Shown here: positions 33,001 to 54,400 of the stretch, piece after piece
Numbering within the stretch: the first letter of the stretch is position 1
How the letters are laid out: each line of letters begins with the position of its first letter
Origin: Streptomyces alboflavus
GTDB lineage: Bacteria > Actinomycetota > Actinomycetes > Streptomycetales > Streptomycetaceae
Length of the DNA: 64,000 bases
Direction: 5' to 3'
Assembly: GCF_000716675.1 (NCBI RefSeq)
Contig: NZ_JNXT01000038.1
Coordinates: 1 to 64,000, forward strand
Translations under genes and position numbers: made by a program
Notes under the pieces: model-generated
Seen by the model: only the letters and a program-made list of their open reading frames with translations
The model's database searches: none
What the model was told of the DNA's origin: nothing

Positions 33001-36000
33001 CATGGCGAGGGCCTCGCGGGGCGAGATGCCGAAGAACGGGGCGTCGAACTCGCCCGCGTCGTGCAGGAAGCCGCCGCCGCGCGAGTACGTGGTGCCCTGG
33101 TGGTCGGGGTCGGGGTCGTAGAGGGACGCGGTGTCCCAGCCGCGGCCCTCGGGCAGCCCGGAGGTGGCGTCGGCGCCCTCGCCGACGAGCCGCCACAGGT
33201 CCTCGGGGCTGGCGACGCCGCCGGGGAAGCGGCAGCTCATCGCGACGATGGCGATGGGCTCGTCGGTGACCGCCGCGACCGGCGCGGCCGAGGCCGCGGG
33301 GGCGTCCGTGTCGGCGCCCGTCAGTTCGGACTTGAGGTGGCGGGCTAGGGCGAGGGGGCTCGCGTAGTCGAAGACGAGGGTGGCGGGCAGGCGCAGTCCG
33401 GTCGCCTCGCCCAGGCGGTTGCGCAGTTCGACGGCGGTCAGGGAGTCGAAGCCCAGGTCGCGGAAGGCCCGCTCGGTGTCGACCTGGTCGCCGGAGGAGT
33501 AGCCGAGGACAGCGGCGGCCTGGCCGCGCACGTGGTCGAGGAGAGCCCGCTCCCGCTCGCCGTCGGGCAGCCCGCGCAGGCGCCGCACGAGCGCCGGTGC
33601 GTCGCCGCCGGACGTGTCCTGGCCCGCGACGGCGCGCCGGGCGGTGCCCTGCACGAGGCCGCTGAGCAGCGGCGGCAGGTTCCGGCCGTGCGCGGTGCGC
33701 AGGGCCGCGGTGTCGAGGTGCACGGGGACGAGGGCGGCGGCGCCCAGGCCGAGTGCGGTGTCGAGCAGGCCGAGGCCCTGTTCGGCGCTGAGGGGTGCGA
33801 CGCCGGAGCGGGTCATCCGGTCGAGGTCGTCGGCGGTGATCTGCCCGGCCATGCCGCCGCGTTCGGCCCACAGGCCCCAGGCGAGGGAGGTGGCGGGCAC
33901 GCCCTGGCCGCGCAGGTGGCGCGCGTAGGCGTCGAGGAAGGTGTTGCCCGCCGCGTAGTTGCCCTGTCCGGCGCCGCCGAGGACGCCCGCGACGGAGGAG
34001 AACAGGACGAGCGCGGCGAGGTCGGCGTCCCGGGTGAGGGCGCGCAGGTTGAGGGCGGCGTCGGCCTTGGGCCGCAGGACGCGGTCGAGCTGTTCGGCGG
34101 TGAGCGATGAGGTGATGCCGTCGTCGAAGACGCCCGCGGTGTGCACGACCGCGGTGAGGGGGCGCTCGGCGGAGACCCGGGCCAGGGCATCGGCGAGGGC
34201 GTCCCGGTCGGCGGCGTCGCAGGCGACGACGTCGATGGTGGCGCCGGACTCCTCAACGTCCGCGGCGAGTTCGGCCGCGCCCGGCGCTTCGGGGCCTCGG
34301 CGGCCGAGGAACAGCAGGTGCCGGATGCCGTGCGCGGCGACGAGGTGCCGGGCGACGAGACCGCCGAGGCCGCCGGGGGCGCCGGTGACCAGGGCGGTGC
34401 CCTGCGGGTCCAGGACGGGGGCCGCCGGGGCCTCGAGGTCTCCTGTGGGTGCGCCGAGGTCGCGGGTGAGGCGGGGCACGAGTACGGCTCCGGCGCGGAT
34501 CGCGCACTCGGGCTCGCCCTGCGCGTACGCGGCGGGCAGCGCGCGCAGCGACTCGGGGGTGCCGTCCACGTCGGCGAGCACGAACCGGCCCGGCTCCTCG
34601 GACTGCGCGGAACGCAGCAGTCCGAGGACGGCGGAGTGCGCGAGGCCGGGCAGCGGCTCGTCGTCGGTGACGGCGGCGGCGCCGCGCGTCAGGACGACGA
34701 GGCGCGCGTCGGCGAAGGCGTCGCCGTCGGCCGCGGACAGCCACTCCTGGACGAGGGCGAGGGCGTCGCGGGCGGCGGCGTGCACGGATTCGGCGTCCGT
34801 GTCGGCGTCGGCCGCGGTGCCTGCGGCTGTGGCTGTCGCTCCGACTGCGACGACGACGCCGGGCGCGGACGCGGTGCCCGCGGCGACCGCCGCGGTGAGG
34901 TCGGCGAGTGCCGGGTACGCGGTGACGTCGACGCCGTCCGCGCCCAGGAGGCGGGCCAGTTCGGCGGCGTCGGTGCCGAGCACGGCCCAGGGGGCGGCCG
35001 TGGCGGCTTCCGCCCGGGCCGGGTCGACGGCCGCGGGCCGCACCCAGTTGACGCGGTACAGGTGGGCCACCCGGGTCCGGCGGGCGGCGAGACCCTGCCG
35101 GACGTCGACGGCCCGGGACACCAGCGAGCCGACGCGTGCGACCGGGGCGCCGGAGTCGTCGGCGAGCAGCACGGAGACGGTGTCGCCGCCGCTGCCCGAG
35201 CGGGAGAGGCGTACGCGCAGGGACTTCGCCCCGTCGGCGTACAGCGCCACGTCGCTCCACGAGAACGGCAGCCGGGGCGCGCCGCCCTCGTCCCCGTCGG
35301 CGGGGCCCTGCGCGAGATGTGCCGCCTGGAGCGCGGCGTCGAGAAGCACGGGGTGCAGGCCGTACCGTCCGGCCTCGTCACGGCGTTCCTCGGGGACGCT
35401 CACCTCGGCGAACACCTCGTCGCCGAGCCGCCAGACTCCGCGCAGCCCCTGGAACGCCGGGCCGTACTGGACGTCCGCCGCGGCGAACTCCTCGTACAGG
35501 CCGTCGATCGCGACCTTCTCGGCGCCGTGCGGCGGCCACTGCGCGAGGTCGAACCCGGCGGCGTCGGTGGCCGCGCCGCCGACGGCGAGGACGCCGGTGG
35601 CGTGCCGGGTCCACGGCTCCGGCTCCGCGCCGTCCGTGTCCGCGCCGGTCTCCGGCCGGGAGTGGAAGCTGAGCGACCGCCGCCCGGAGGCGTCGGCGTC
35701 CCCCACGGTCAGCTGCAGTTGTACGCCGCCCGTCTCCGGGACGACCAGCGGCGACTCCATGGTCAGCTCTTCGACCAGGTCGCAGCCCACCTGGTCGCCC
35801 GCGCGCGTCGCCAGCTCCACGAACGCCGTCGCGGGCAGCAGCACGACACCCGCCACGGCGTGATCGGCCAGCCACGGGTGCGTGCGCAGCGAGAGCCGCC
35901 CCGTGAGCAGATGCCCGTCCCCGCCCGCCAGCGGCACCGCGGCCCCCAGCAGCGGGTGCCGCGTGTCACCGAGCCCCGCAGCGGTGACATCGCCCGCCGT

Positions 36001-38599
36001 GAGGTCCGCGTGCAGCCAGTAGTGCTGGTGCTGGAAGGGGTACGTGGGGAGGTCGACGGTGGTGCGGGCGCCGGGGTAGAGGGCGTTCCAGTCCAGCTCC
36101 GTGCCGTGGGCGTGGGCTTCGGCGAGGGAGGCCGCGAGGCGGTCGGCGCCGCCCTCGTCACGGCGCAGGGAGCCGAGCGTCCAGCCACTCCCCCGTCAGC
36201 GTCGAGAACAACGGAACCTCAGCAGCCTGCGGGGTCACCCCGGCCAGCGCCTCCGCTATCTGCTCCTCGATCTGCTCCACGTAGGAGGAATGCGAGGCGT
36301 AGTCCACCGGGATCGTCCGCGCCCGGATGTCCTGAGCCACGCACTGCGCGACCAGCTCCTCCAACGCCTCCGGCTCACCGGAAACCACCACCTGAGCCGG
36401 GCCGTTCACGGCAGCAAGCTCGATCCGACCGTTCCAGGCCACGATCAGCTCACGCACCTCCGCCTCGGGCAACGGTACGGAGACCATCCCGCCCTTGCCC
36501 GACAACTCGCGAATGGCCTGGCTGCGCAGCGCGACCACGCGGGCCGCGTCACGGAGGCTGAGGGCGCCCGCGACGCACGCGGCCGCGATCTCGCCCTGGC
36601 TGTGACCCACGACAGCCGCAGGCTGAACGCCCGCAGCCCGCCAGGTCTCAGCCAGCGACACCATCACCGCGAACAGCACCGGCTGGACGACATCCACCCG
36701 GTCGAAGTTGTCCCCACTCAGTTCAGCGAACAGATTCCAATTGGTGAAATCTGAAAGTGCCTCACTGCACTCCCGCATACGTTCGGCGAACACCGGACTG
36801 GAATCCAGCAGCTCACGAGCCAGCCCCGCCCACTGCGACCCCTGCCCCGGAAACACGAACACCGGACGCACCGTGCCCTTGGCGCCCAACGCCCGGCCGG
36901 TGAGCACCCGCGCGGCCGTCGCGTCGCCCTGAGCCAGCGCCTCAAGCCCGGAAAGGACCTCGTCCCGATCGCCACCGAGGACGACACCCCGGTGCTCGAA
37001 CCGCGACCGCGCCACGGCCAACGACCAAGCGACGTCGCCCGGTTCGAGGCCGGGCTGCGCGAGCAGGAGATCCCGCACCTGCCCCGCCTGCGCCCGCAAC
37101 GCCTCCGGCGACTTCGCCGACAGCGCCACCGGGACGACACCCGACACCACGGGGGAGGCGGAAGGTGTGGCAGCCTCCCCGGCCTCGCCGGACTCCACCT
37201 CATCGCGCGGCGCCTGCTCCACGATGACGTGCGCGTTCGTACCGCTCATGCCGAAGGAGGAGACGCCCGCGCGCCGGGGCAGCCCGGGCTCCCGCTCGGG
37301 CCACTCGCGGGACTCGGTGAGGAGTTCGACCGTGCCCGCCGACCAGTCGACCTCGGAGGTCGGGGCGTCCACGTGCAGGGTCTTGGGCAGCACGCCCGCG
37401 CGCAGCGCCATGACCATCTTGATGACACCGGCGACACCGGCGGCGGCTTGGGTGTGCCCGATGTTGGACTTCAACGAGCCCAGCCACAGGGGCTGGTGCT
37501 CGGAGTGCTCCTTGCCGTACGTGGCGAGCAGCGCCTGGGCCTCGATGGGGTCGCCGAGGGTGGTGCCCGTGCCGTGCGCCTCGACGGCGTCGACGTCGGC
37601 CGCCGCGAGCCCCGCGTTGGCGAGGGCGGCGCGGATGACGCGACGCTGGGAGGGGCCGTTGGGGGCGGTCAGGCCGTTGCTCGCGCCGTCCTGGTTCACG
37701 GCGGAGCCGCGGACGACCGCGAGGACCTTGTGGCCGTGGCGGCGGGCGTCGGACAGGCGCTCGACGAGGAGCATGCCCACGCCCTCGCCCCAGCCCGTGC
37801 CGTCGGCCGCGTCGGCGAACGCCTTGCAGCGGCCGTCGGCGGCGAGGCCGCGCTGACGGCTGAACTCGACGAACGTCTCGGGCGACGACATGACGGTCAC
37901 GCCGCCCGCGAGGGCCATGGTGCACTCGCCCTGCCGCAGCGCCTGCGCCGCGAGGTGCAGGGCCACCAGGGACGACGAGCAGGCCGTGTCGACGGTGACC
38001 GCCGGGCCCTGGAGGCCGAGGACGTAGGAGAGGCGGCCGGACATGACGCTGGTGGTGTTGCCGGTGAGGAGGTGGCCCTCGACGCCTTCGGGGGCGTTGC
38101 GGACGCCCTCGCCGTAACCCTGGTAGCCGGAGCCGACGAACACGCCCGCGCGGGTGCCGCGCAGGGTCGCCGGGTCGATGCCCGCACGCTCGAAGGCCTC
38201 CCAGGCGGTCTCCAGGAGGAGCCTCTGCTGCGGGTCCATGGCGAGGGCCTCGCGCGGCGAGATGCCGAAGAAGGCCGGGTCGAAGGCGCCCGCGTCGTGC
38301 AGGAAGCCGCCGTGCCGGGCGTAGAAGGTGCCCTGCTTGTCGGGGTCGGGGTCGTAGAGGGACTCGATGTCCCAGCCGCGTCCTTCGGGGAGTTCGCCGA
38401 TGGCGTCGGCGCCGTCGGCGACGAGCCGCCACAGGTCCTCGGGGCCGCGCACACCGCCGGGGAAGCGGCAGCTCATGCCGACGATCGCGATCGGCTCCCT
38501 GGAGGCCGCCGCGAGCTGCTGGTTCTGCCGTCGCAGCCGCTCGGTCTCCTTCAGAGACGCGCGCAGCGCTTCAACGACCGTGTCCGAAGGCCTCGTCAT
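24092..38599 (-). CDS. Type I modular PKS, gene 3 (modules 6-8)
   Basis: Three-module subunit: KS-AT-DH-KR-ACP, KS-AT-KR-ACP, KS-AT-KR-ACP. I start at ATG 38599 because TGGAG (38606-38610) lies 6 bases before it; an upstream GTG at 38611 in the same frame has no ribosome binding site. N-terminus [20 protein letters not shown] is a docking coiled coil of a different sequence class from those of genes 2, 4 and 5; it suits the C-terminus of gene 2. C-terminus ends [15 protein letters not shown], suited to gene 4. Stop at 24092-24094. Breaks: about 36178 (end of AT6, about 0.18 kb missing), about 28677 (ACP7 fused to KS8, about 0.2 kb missing) and about 27592 (end of KS8, about 0.2 kb missing). 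Open pieces: 38599-36179, 36177-28678, 28676-27593, 27591-24092. Confidence 0.9.
24370..28677 (-). other. PKS module 8: KS-AT(malonyl)-KR(B)-ACP, KS incomplete at both ends
   Basis: KS about 28677-27592, starting abruptly at YPGGATSPD because the junction removed the first residues, and ending at ERSSHV because a second junction removed its C-terminus. Cys is present (28218-28220). AT about 27365-26420 with GHSIG near 27075-27090 and HAFH near 26770-26785, so malonyl. KR about 26120-24760 with GGTGAVGG near 25390 and VLDDG near 25145 (B-type). ACP about 24620-24370, Ser near 24452. C-terminal docking segment 24092-24360. Confidence 0.87.
27585..27600. other. Probable assembly junction at end of KS8 (about 0.2 kb missing)
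   Basis: The KS-AT linker motif [11 protein letters not shown] is joined directly to the [11 protein letters not shown] part of the KS in a different frame. The conserved [15 protein letters not shown] stretch, present in all other modules, is absent. Confidence 0.8.
28670..28684. other. Probable assembly junction between ACP7 and KS8
   Basis: ACP7 stops after VRNRLAAAT and KS8 begins at YPGG in another frame. The end of the ACP, the inter-module linker and the first KS strand (about 0.2 kb by comparison with module 1/2) are missing. Because it lies at a module boundary, loss of additional whole modules cannot be excluded. Confidence 0.8.
28677..33265 (-). other. PKS module 7: KS-AT(methylmalonyl)-KR(A)-ACP (ACP truncated)
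   Basis: KS about 33265-31975 (Cys 32743-32745); its usual GWGEG reads GVGEG near 32545-32565. AT about 31605-30690 with GHSQG near 31340-31355 and YASH near 31030-31055, so methylmalonyl. KR about 30400-28970: GGTGAIGG near 29665, loop without LDD ([13 protein letters not shown]), WGSGSQGAY near 29240-29272, so A1-type and L-hydroxyl. ACP Ser near 28718, but its C-terminal helix is cut by the 28677 junction. Confidence 0.88.
33345..38500 (-). other. PKS module 6: KS-AT(methylmalonyl)-DH-KR-ACP
   Basis: KS about 38500-37210 (Cys 37979-37981). AT about 36875-36030 with GHSQG (Ser 36599-36601) and YASH near 36286-36309; its C-terminal part loses about 0.18 kb at 36178. DH about 35990-35080 with [10 protein letters not shown] near 35845-35865 and Asp in LLDAALQ near 35325-35345, so probably active. 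KR about 35060-33750 with GAPGGLGG near 34370 and VFDDG near 34125, a Phe variant of the LDD motif, still B-type. ACP about 33600-33345, Ser near 33443. Predicted product: a methyl-substituted trans alkene. Confidence 0.9.
36170..36185. other. Probable assembly junction in AT6 (about 0.18 kb missing)
   Basis: GGGAGCCGAG (the LGSLRRDEG motif on the minus strand) is fused to CGTCCAGCCACTCC (LTGEWLDA). In module 12 these are separated by about 182 bases encoding [13 protein letters not shown] and what follows. Frame shifts here. Confidence 0.85.
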
Positions 38600-38773
38600 G
38601 TCCGGCTCCACATCCGTGCTGCGTCCGTTCGTGCTGCGTGGGCTCGCGCCGCGGCTCGCACTGTGTGTCGTTCGGCGGCTCGTGCCGCGTCTTGCGCCGC
38701 GTCCCGCGCCCGGTACCGCGCCGCCGCTCGGGCGGCGCCCGGTGCCGGGGCGCGGGCGGCGTCTCGTACTGGG
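38600..38773. other. Intergenic spacer gene 2 / gene 3 (174 bases)
   Basis: Composed of degenerate CGTGCTGCGT / CTCGTGCCGCG words with no clear promoter or hairpin. A 62-codon open frame (38784-38596) on the minus strand bridges it exactly, but its Ala/Arg-rich content looks like translated low-complexity DNA. Its TGA overlaps the gene 3 ATG. Confidence 0.5.
38606..38610 (-). promoter_or_regulatory. Ribosome binding site deciding the gene 3 start
   Basis: TGGAG, 6 bases upstream of ATG 38599. It sits after the alternative GTG at 38611, which itself has no such site, so the ATG is preferred. Confidence 0.7.
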
Positions 38774-48336
<9,563 letters not shown>

Positions 48337-48346
48337 TTCGGTGCGA

Positions 48347-48352
48347 CTCCTT
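48347..48352 (-). promoter_or_regulatory. Ribosome binding site of gene 2
   Basis: AAGGAG on the minus strand, 10 bases before ATG 48336; the best Shine-Dalgarno match in the window. Confidence 0.8.
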
Positions 48353-48383
48353 CAACGCAGAGGGCCGACCCCATCACATCGGC

Positions 48384-48415
48384 GGGAGGGCAGGGGCAAC
48401 AACCCCTACCCTCCC
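48384..48415 (-). terminator. 13-pair hairpin between gene 1 and gene 2
   Basis: Arms 48384-48396 and 48403-48415 pair over 13 positions in the minus-strand RNA, with one G-U wobble (48391/48408) and a 6-base loop. It starts about 37 bases after the gene 1 stop. No U tract follows. The higher-coordinate arm is part of the CCCCTAC element also found before gene 5. Terminator, attenuator or mRNA-stabilising stem are all possible. Confidence 0.55.
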
Positions 48416-48430
48416 CCTATGGACCCCTTG
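48403..48430. promoter_or_regulatory. Three phased CCCCTA heptamers (copy B)
   Basis: CCCCTAC 48403-48409, CCCCTAT 48414-48420 and CCCCTTG 48424-48430, spaced 11 and 10 bases exactly as at 9495-9522. Bases 48397-48419 are identical to 9489-9511. Both copies precede a gene starting MANE, so the element was either duplicated with the gene start or is a selected control site. The other bases of the 115-base spacer (48337-48451) show nothing further beyond the ribosome binding site. Confidence 0.55.
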
Positions 48431-48451
48431 AGGAATTTCTGGGAATTACTT

Positions 48452-51400
48452 TCAGGAGACGCCGAGTTCGTTGTCGATGAAGTCAAACATGTCATCGTCG
48501 TCGGCGTCCTCGAGCTGGTCCGCGATGTCAGGACCCGCGGTCCCGCCCGGCTCGGCGTCGTCGAGCCTGCCGAGCAGCGCCCGCAGCCTGCCGCGCACGG
48601 CGGTCCGCTCGTCCCCGGCCAGGACGCCCCCGGCCAGCGCCGCTTCCAGACCGGCCAGCTCGGCGATCACCCCGCCCGGCCGCGCGCCCGCGACCGCGTC
48701 GGCAGGCTCCGTACCGCTCGGCAGGCTCTCGTCCAGATAGGAGGCGAGTGCCGCGGGCGACGGGTAGTCGAAGATCAGCGTTGCGGGCAGGCGGAGTCCT
48801 GAAAGGGAGTTCAGCCGATTCCGGAGTTCCACCGCGGTGAGCGAGTCGACGCCCAATTCCAGGAATCCACGGGTGGCACCTATTGCCGCGGGCCCGGAAT
48901 GCCCGAGCACCGTCGCCACATTACCCCGCACGGCGTCGAGCAGAGCCCGTTCCCGCTCCTCGGGGGAAAGTCCCGCCAATTCCCGGACGAGGGCGGGTCC
49001 GGTGCCGTTCGGCTCGGCCGGGTTCCCGGAGCGCGCGAGCGCCCTGTCGACGCGGCGGGGCTGCGCGGGCACCAGGTCCGCGAACACGGGCTGGACGCCG
49101 TCGGGTCCGGCCGAGGCCCGCAGGGACGCGGTGTCCAGGCGCAGCGGTACGAGGACCGCGGGGACGGCGGCGGCACGCGGCGGTGCGGGGGTCGGCGTGG
49201 CGGGGGCCGGTGAGACGGACGTCAGGGTCACGGCGGCGTCGAGGAGGGTGAGGCCCTCCTCCGTGGACAGCGCGGCCACGCCGCCCCGTGCCATGCGTCC
49301 CAGGTCCGCCCCGGCCAGCTTGCCCGTCATGTCGCTCTCCTGCGCCCACAGGCCCCAGGCGAGGGAGACCGCCGGGAGGCCCTGGCTGCGGCGCAGGACC
49401 GCGAGGGCGTCCAGGACGCTGTTGGCGGCCGCGTAGTTCCCCTGCCCCGGGCTGCCGAGCACGCCCGCGGCGGAGGAGAACAGGACGAACGCCGACAGGT
49501 CCAGGCCGGCCGTCAGCTCGTGCAGGTTGAGGGCCGCGTCCACCTTCGGACGCAGGACCGTGTCCAGGCGCTCCGGCGTCAGCGACGTGACGACGCCGTC
49601 GTCCAGTACGCCCGCGACGTGCACGACCGCCGAAAGACCACCGCCCGCCTCCGCGAGGAGGGCGCCCAGTGCCTCCCGGTCGGCCACGTCGCACGCGGCC
49701 ACGTTGACCCGCGCGCCCGTCTCCGCCAGTTCCGCGCACAGTTCGTCGGCGCCCGGGGCCGCGGCGCCCCTGCGGGAGACCAGGAGCAGATCCCGTACGC
49801 CGTGGCGCTCGGCCAGGTGCCGCGTCACGACGCGCCCCAGTCCGCCGAAGGCACCCGTGACGAGGACGGTGCCCGCGCCGAACGGAGCGGCCACCTCCGC
49901 GTCCGGAGCAGCTGCTTCCTCGGCCGCTGCGGCGACCCGGGCCAGTCGCGGCACCCACACCCCGCCGTCCCGCACCGCCACCTCGGGCTCACCCGAAGCG
50001 AGGACGGCGGCGAGGGTCGCAGCGGTCACCGGACCGGCGCCCGTGAAGACACCGCCGTCCGCACCCGCCTGCGCACCCGAGTCCGTACCCGTACCCGTGC
50101 TCGTCCTCGTGCCCGCGTCGACGGTCGCGTCCACGAGGACGAACCTCCCCGGATGCTCCACCTGAGCCGACCGCACGAGGCCCCAGATCGCCGCCCCCGC
50201 GGGGTCGACGTCCGCGTCGGTGCCCCCGGCGGGCACCGCGCCGCGCGTCACGACGACGAGCCGCGCGTCCTCGAACCGCTCGTCGGCGAGCCAGCCCCGC
50301 ACCACGGCGAGGGCGTCGGCCAGCGTCGCGGAGACGGCCTTGGGCGCTCCGAGCCCGGCGTCCCCGGCCGGCGTGCCGCCCGCGCGCCACAGCACCGCCG
50401 CGGGAAGCTCCTCTCCCGCCCCGAGTGCCGCGCCCAGGGCGGCGAGGTCCGCGAAGACCCGCGCGCCGGGCACCGCCGCCGTGTCCCCGAGGAGAGCCAG
50501 CGGCACTTCCGCGGCGGCCGTGGTCCCGGCCTGCCGCTTCCACTCGACGTGGAACAGCGAGTCGCCGACCGCGCGACCGCCGCGGAGCTGCTCGTCCGAA
50601 ACCGGACGTGACACCAGCGAGTCGACGGTGGCGACCACCTGTCCCGCCTGGTCGGCGAGCGTCAGCGTCACGGCGTCGGCTCCGGCGCCGCGCAGGCGTA
50701 CGCGGACCGTGGCGGCGCCTGCCTGGTGCAGACGTACGCCGCTCCAGGCGAAGGGCAGCCCGAGGCCCTGGCGTTCGTCGTCGCCGTCCTGTGCCTTGGG
50801 CAGCAGCAGGGTGGCGTGCAGCGCGGCGTCCAGGAGTGCCGGGTGCAGGGTGAAGGCCTCGGCGTCCGACTCCTCGGGCAGGGCGACCTCGGCGAACACC
50901 TCGTCGCCGCGCCGCCAGGCCGCGCGCAGCCCCTGGAACACCGGGCCGTAGCCGTAGCCCGTCTCGGCGAGGCGGTCGTAGAGCCCGGCCGCGTCGTCGA
51001 TCGGCTCCGCGTCGCGCGGCGGCCACTCGGCCAGGCCCTCGGGCTCGGACTCGTCGGCCTCTGCGGACAGGTATCCGGCCGCGTGCCGGGTCCACGGGCC
51101 GTCGGGGTCGCCCTCGTCGCGCGAGTGGACGCTCACCGGGGCACGCCCGTCCTCGTCCACCGCGCCGACACTGACCTGCACCTGCACGGCGCCGCGCTCC
51201 GCAAGCACCAGCGGAGCCGCCAGCGTCAGCTCCTCCAGCGTCCCGCAGCCCACCTCGTCACCGGCCCGCACGGCCAGCTCCACGAAGGCGGTCCCGGGCA
51301 GCAGCACCCGCCCGCCCACAGCGTGGTCCGCCAGCCACGGATGCGTGGCCACCGAAAGGCGGCCCGCCAGCAGATGGCCACCGGAGTCCACCAGCGGAAC

Positions 51401-54400
51401 TGCGGCCCCCAGCAACGGGTGTTCGGCCGACACCAGCCCCGTGGCCGACACATCGCCCGCGCCGCGCACGGCCGCGCTCGGCCAGTAGCGCCGCCTCTGG
51501 AAGGCGTACGTGGGCAGGTCGACGCGGCGCCGCGACGCGGCCGGGGCGTACAGGGGCGCCCAGTCGACCTCGACTCCGCGCACGTGCAGGCGCGCCAGCG
51601 CCGCCAGGAACGTGTCCGGCTCCGGGCGGTCCTTGCGCACCGCCGCGACGAGACCGGCCTGCGCGTCCGGGTCGGTGACCGTGTCGTGCGCCGTTCCCGG
51701 TACGTCAGTCCCTCGGCGACCTTGCGGAAGTCCGCCAGGATCGGGTCCATGAGGGGTGAGTGGAAGGCGTGGGACACCTTCAGCCAGCGGACCTTGCGGC
51801 CCTCGCCCCGAAGCTTCGCACCGCGAGCATGCCCCCGCCCTCGGGCAGCGACTGCATCAACCTGCCGCGCGCGACGACCAGTTGAGCCGCGTCCTCCAAA
51901 GACCAGAGTCCGGCCACGTACGCGGCAGCCAGCTCACCGATGGAGTGCCCGCCCACGATCTCCGGACGCACCCCGAAGGACTCGGCCAGACGGAACAGGG
52001 CCACCTCGACGGCGAACAGCGCGGGCTGCGCGTACCCGGTCTGCGCCAGGGCCTCCGCGTCCGTGCCGAACATGACGTCCTTCAACGGACGCTCAAGCAG
52101 CCCGTCCAGGTGCGCGCACACCTCGTCCAGCGCATCCGCGAACACCGGGAACGCCTCGTACAACTCACGCCCCATACCGACCCGCTGACTGCCCTGCCCC
52201 GTGAAGACGACCCCGAGGCGGCCGTCGACCACGGAACCGGTCACGGCCCCGGGACCGCCGGAGGCCACCGCGCCAAGACCGGTCAGGAACTCCTCCCGCT
52301 CCCGCCCGAACACAACCGCCCGGTGCTCGTGCACCGCACGCCCCGAGAGCAGCGACCAGCCCACGCCGAGAGGCTCAAGGCCCTCGCGTCCGGCCACGTG
52401 GTCCCGCAGCCGTTCGGCCTGGGTCCGCAGGGCGTCCGCGCTGCGGCCCGACACCAGCCAGGGCAAGGCGTGCGTCGGCGCTGCCACCGGAGCAGCCGCG
52501 TCGGCGGGCTCGACCGCGTGGGCCTGCTCCACGATCACGTGGGCGTTCGTCCCGCTCACGCCGAACGACGAGACACCCGCGCGACGCGGCGCGTCGCCGT
52601 CCCGCTCGGCCCACTCCCGGGCCTCCGTCAACAGCTCGACCGCGCCCGCCGACCAGTCCACATGGGAGCTCGGCTCGTCCACGTGCAGGGTCTGCGGAAG
52701 CACGCCCTCCTGCATCGCCATGACCATCTTGATGACGCCCGCGACACCGGCGGCTGCCTGGGTGTGCCCGATGTTGGACTTGATGGAGCCCAGCCACAGG
52801 GGCCGGTCGGCCGACCGCTCCTTGCCGTACGTGGCGAGGACGGCCCGTTCGGAGCCGTCAGGCCGTTGCTGGCACCGTCCTGGTTGACGGCCGAGCCACG
52901 CACGACCGCAAGCACCTCATGCCCGTTGCGCCGCGCGTCCGAAAGACGCTCCAGGAGCAGCAGGCCGACGCCCTCACCCCAGCCCGTGCCGTCCGCCGCG
53001 TCCGCGAACGCCTTGCAGCGGCCGTCCGTGGCGAGACCGCGCTGACGGCTGAACTCCACGAACGTGTCCGGCGTCGACATGACCGTCACGCCGCCCGCGA
53101 GCGCCATGTCGCACTCGCCCTGCCGCAGCGCCTGGGCGGCCAGGTGCAGCGCGACCAGCGAGGACGAGCAGGCCGTGTCGACGGTGACCGCGGGGCCCTC
53201 CAGGCCGAAGGCGTACGACAGGCGGCCCGAGACGACGCTGGCCGCGTTGCCCGTGCCGAGGTAGCCCTCGCCGCGGTCGGGGGCCGTGCGCAGGACGTCT
53301 TCGTAGTCCTGGCCGTTGGTGCCGGAGAAGACGCCGGTGCGGCTGCCGCGCAGGGTCGCCGGGTCGATGCCCGCACGCTCGAAGGCCTCCCAGGCGGTCT
53401 CCAGGAGGAGCCGCTGCTGCGGGTCCATGGCGAGGGCCTCGCGTGGGGAGATGCCGAAGAAGTCGGCGTCGAAGTCGGCCATGTCGTGGAGGAATCCGCC
53501 CTCGCGGACGTAGCTCGTCCCGGCGTGGTCGGGGTCCGGGTGGTACAGCGCGTCGACGTTCCAGCCCCGGTCGTCCGGCATGTCGCCGATGGCGTCCCCG
53601 CCGTCGCCGATGAGCCGCCACAGGTCTTCGGGTGACCGTACGCCGCCGGGGAAGCGGCAGCTCATCGCGACGATCGCGATGGGGTCGCCGTCCACCGCGC
53701 CCGCCCGGGCCGTGGTGGGCGCGGGGTTGCCGTCGCCGTGCGGAGCGAGGTCGCCGAGGAGTGCGTCGCGCAGGTGCGCGGCGAGGGCCTCGGGGGTGGG
53801 GTGGTCGAAGATCAGTGTCGCCGAGAGGTGGAGTCCGCAGGCCGCGCCGATGAGGTTGCGCAGTTCGACGGCGGTCAGCGAGTCGAAACCGAGGTCCTTG
53901 AAGGGGCGGGTGGCGTTGACGGCCTTGGTCGCGGGGTAGCCGAGGACGGTCGCCACGCGCTCGCGTACGAGGTCCAGGAGCTCCCGGTCCCGTTCCGCGG
54001 CCGGGAGCGCGGCGAGGCGTTCCGCGAGCGTGGCGGAGGGAGTGGTCGCGGTGGCGCCCCGGGCGCCTGCCGTCGAGGGCTCCGCCGGGCTGTCGGGCCG
54101 CGTGAGCTGGTCGAACAGGTGGTTGGGGCGCGCCAGGGCGTAGGTGGGCGCGCAGACGTCCCAGTCGACGTCGGCGAGCGTGACCGCTGCGGGGCTCGTC
54201 CCCGTGTGCGTGTCGGATCGTGCCGCGAGGGCGGTGGCCATCGCGGCGACGGCCAGGTCCGGGTCCATCGCGGGCATGCCGCTGTCCCGTACGCGCTGCT
54301 CCACGACGCCGCCGTCGACGGCCATGCCGCCGCCGGCCCACGGGCCCCACGCGAGGGAGAGCGCGGGCAGGCCGAGCGACCTGCGGTGGTGGGCGAAGGC

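Larger units (their letters stand above)
48725..53690 (-). other. PKS module 3: KS-AT(malonyl)-DH-KR-ACP, three faults
   Basis: KS about 53690-52525 (Cys 53168-53170); the HGTGT region is lost at 52840. AT about 52220-51480 with GHSIG near 51935-51945 and HAFH near 51760-51772, malonyl, with two gaps. DH about 51450-50560: [10 protein letters not shown] near 51300-51330 and Asp in LLDAALH near 50825-50845, intact. KR about 50550-49180 with GAFGGLG near 49845 and VLDDG near 49603 (B-type). ACP about 48975-48725 with GVDSL (Ser near 48842), a Val variant of GFDSL. Predicted product: a disubstituted trans alkene. Confidence 0.88.

Noticed and set aside
38600..38611. GTG at 38611 as the gene 3 start
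   Set aside because: It adds four residues, lacks a ribosome binding site, and overlaps the TGGAG that serves ATG 38599.
49870..50560. An enoylreductase in the DH-to-KR interval of module 3 (likewise modules 6 and 12)
   Set aside because: The intervals are only long enough for the KR structural subdomain, and no ER nucleotide-binding or substrate motif is present.
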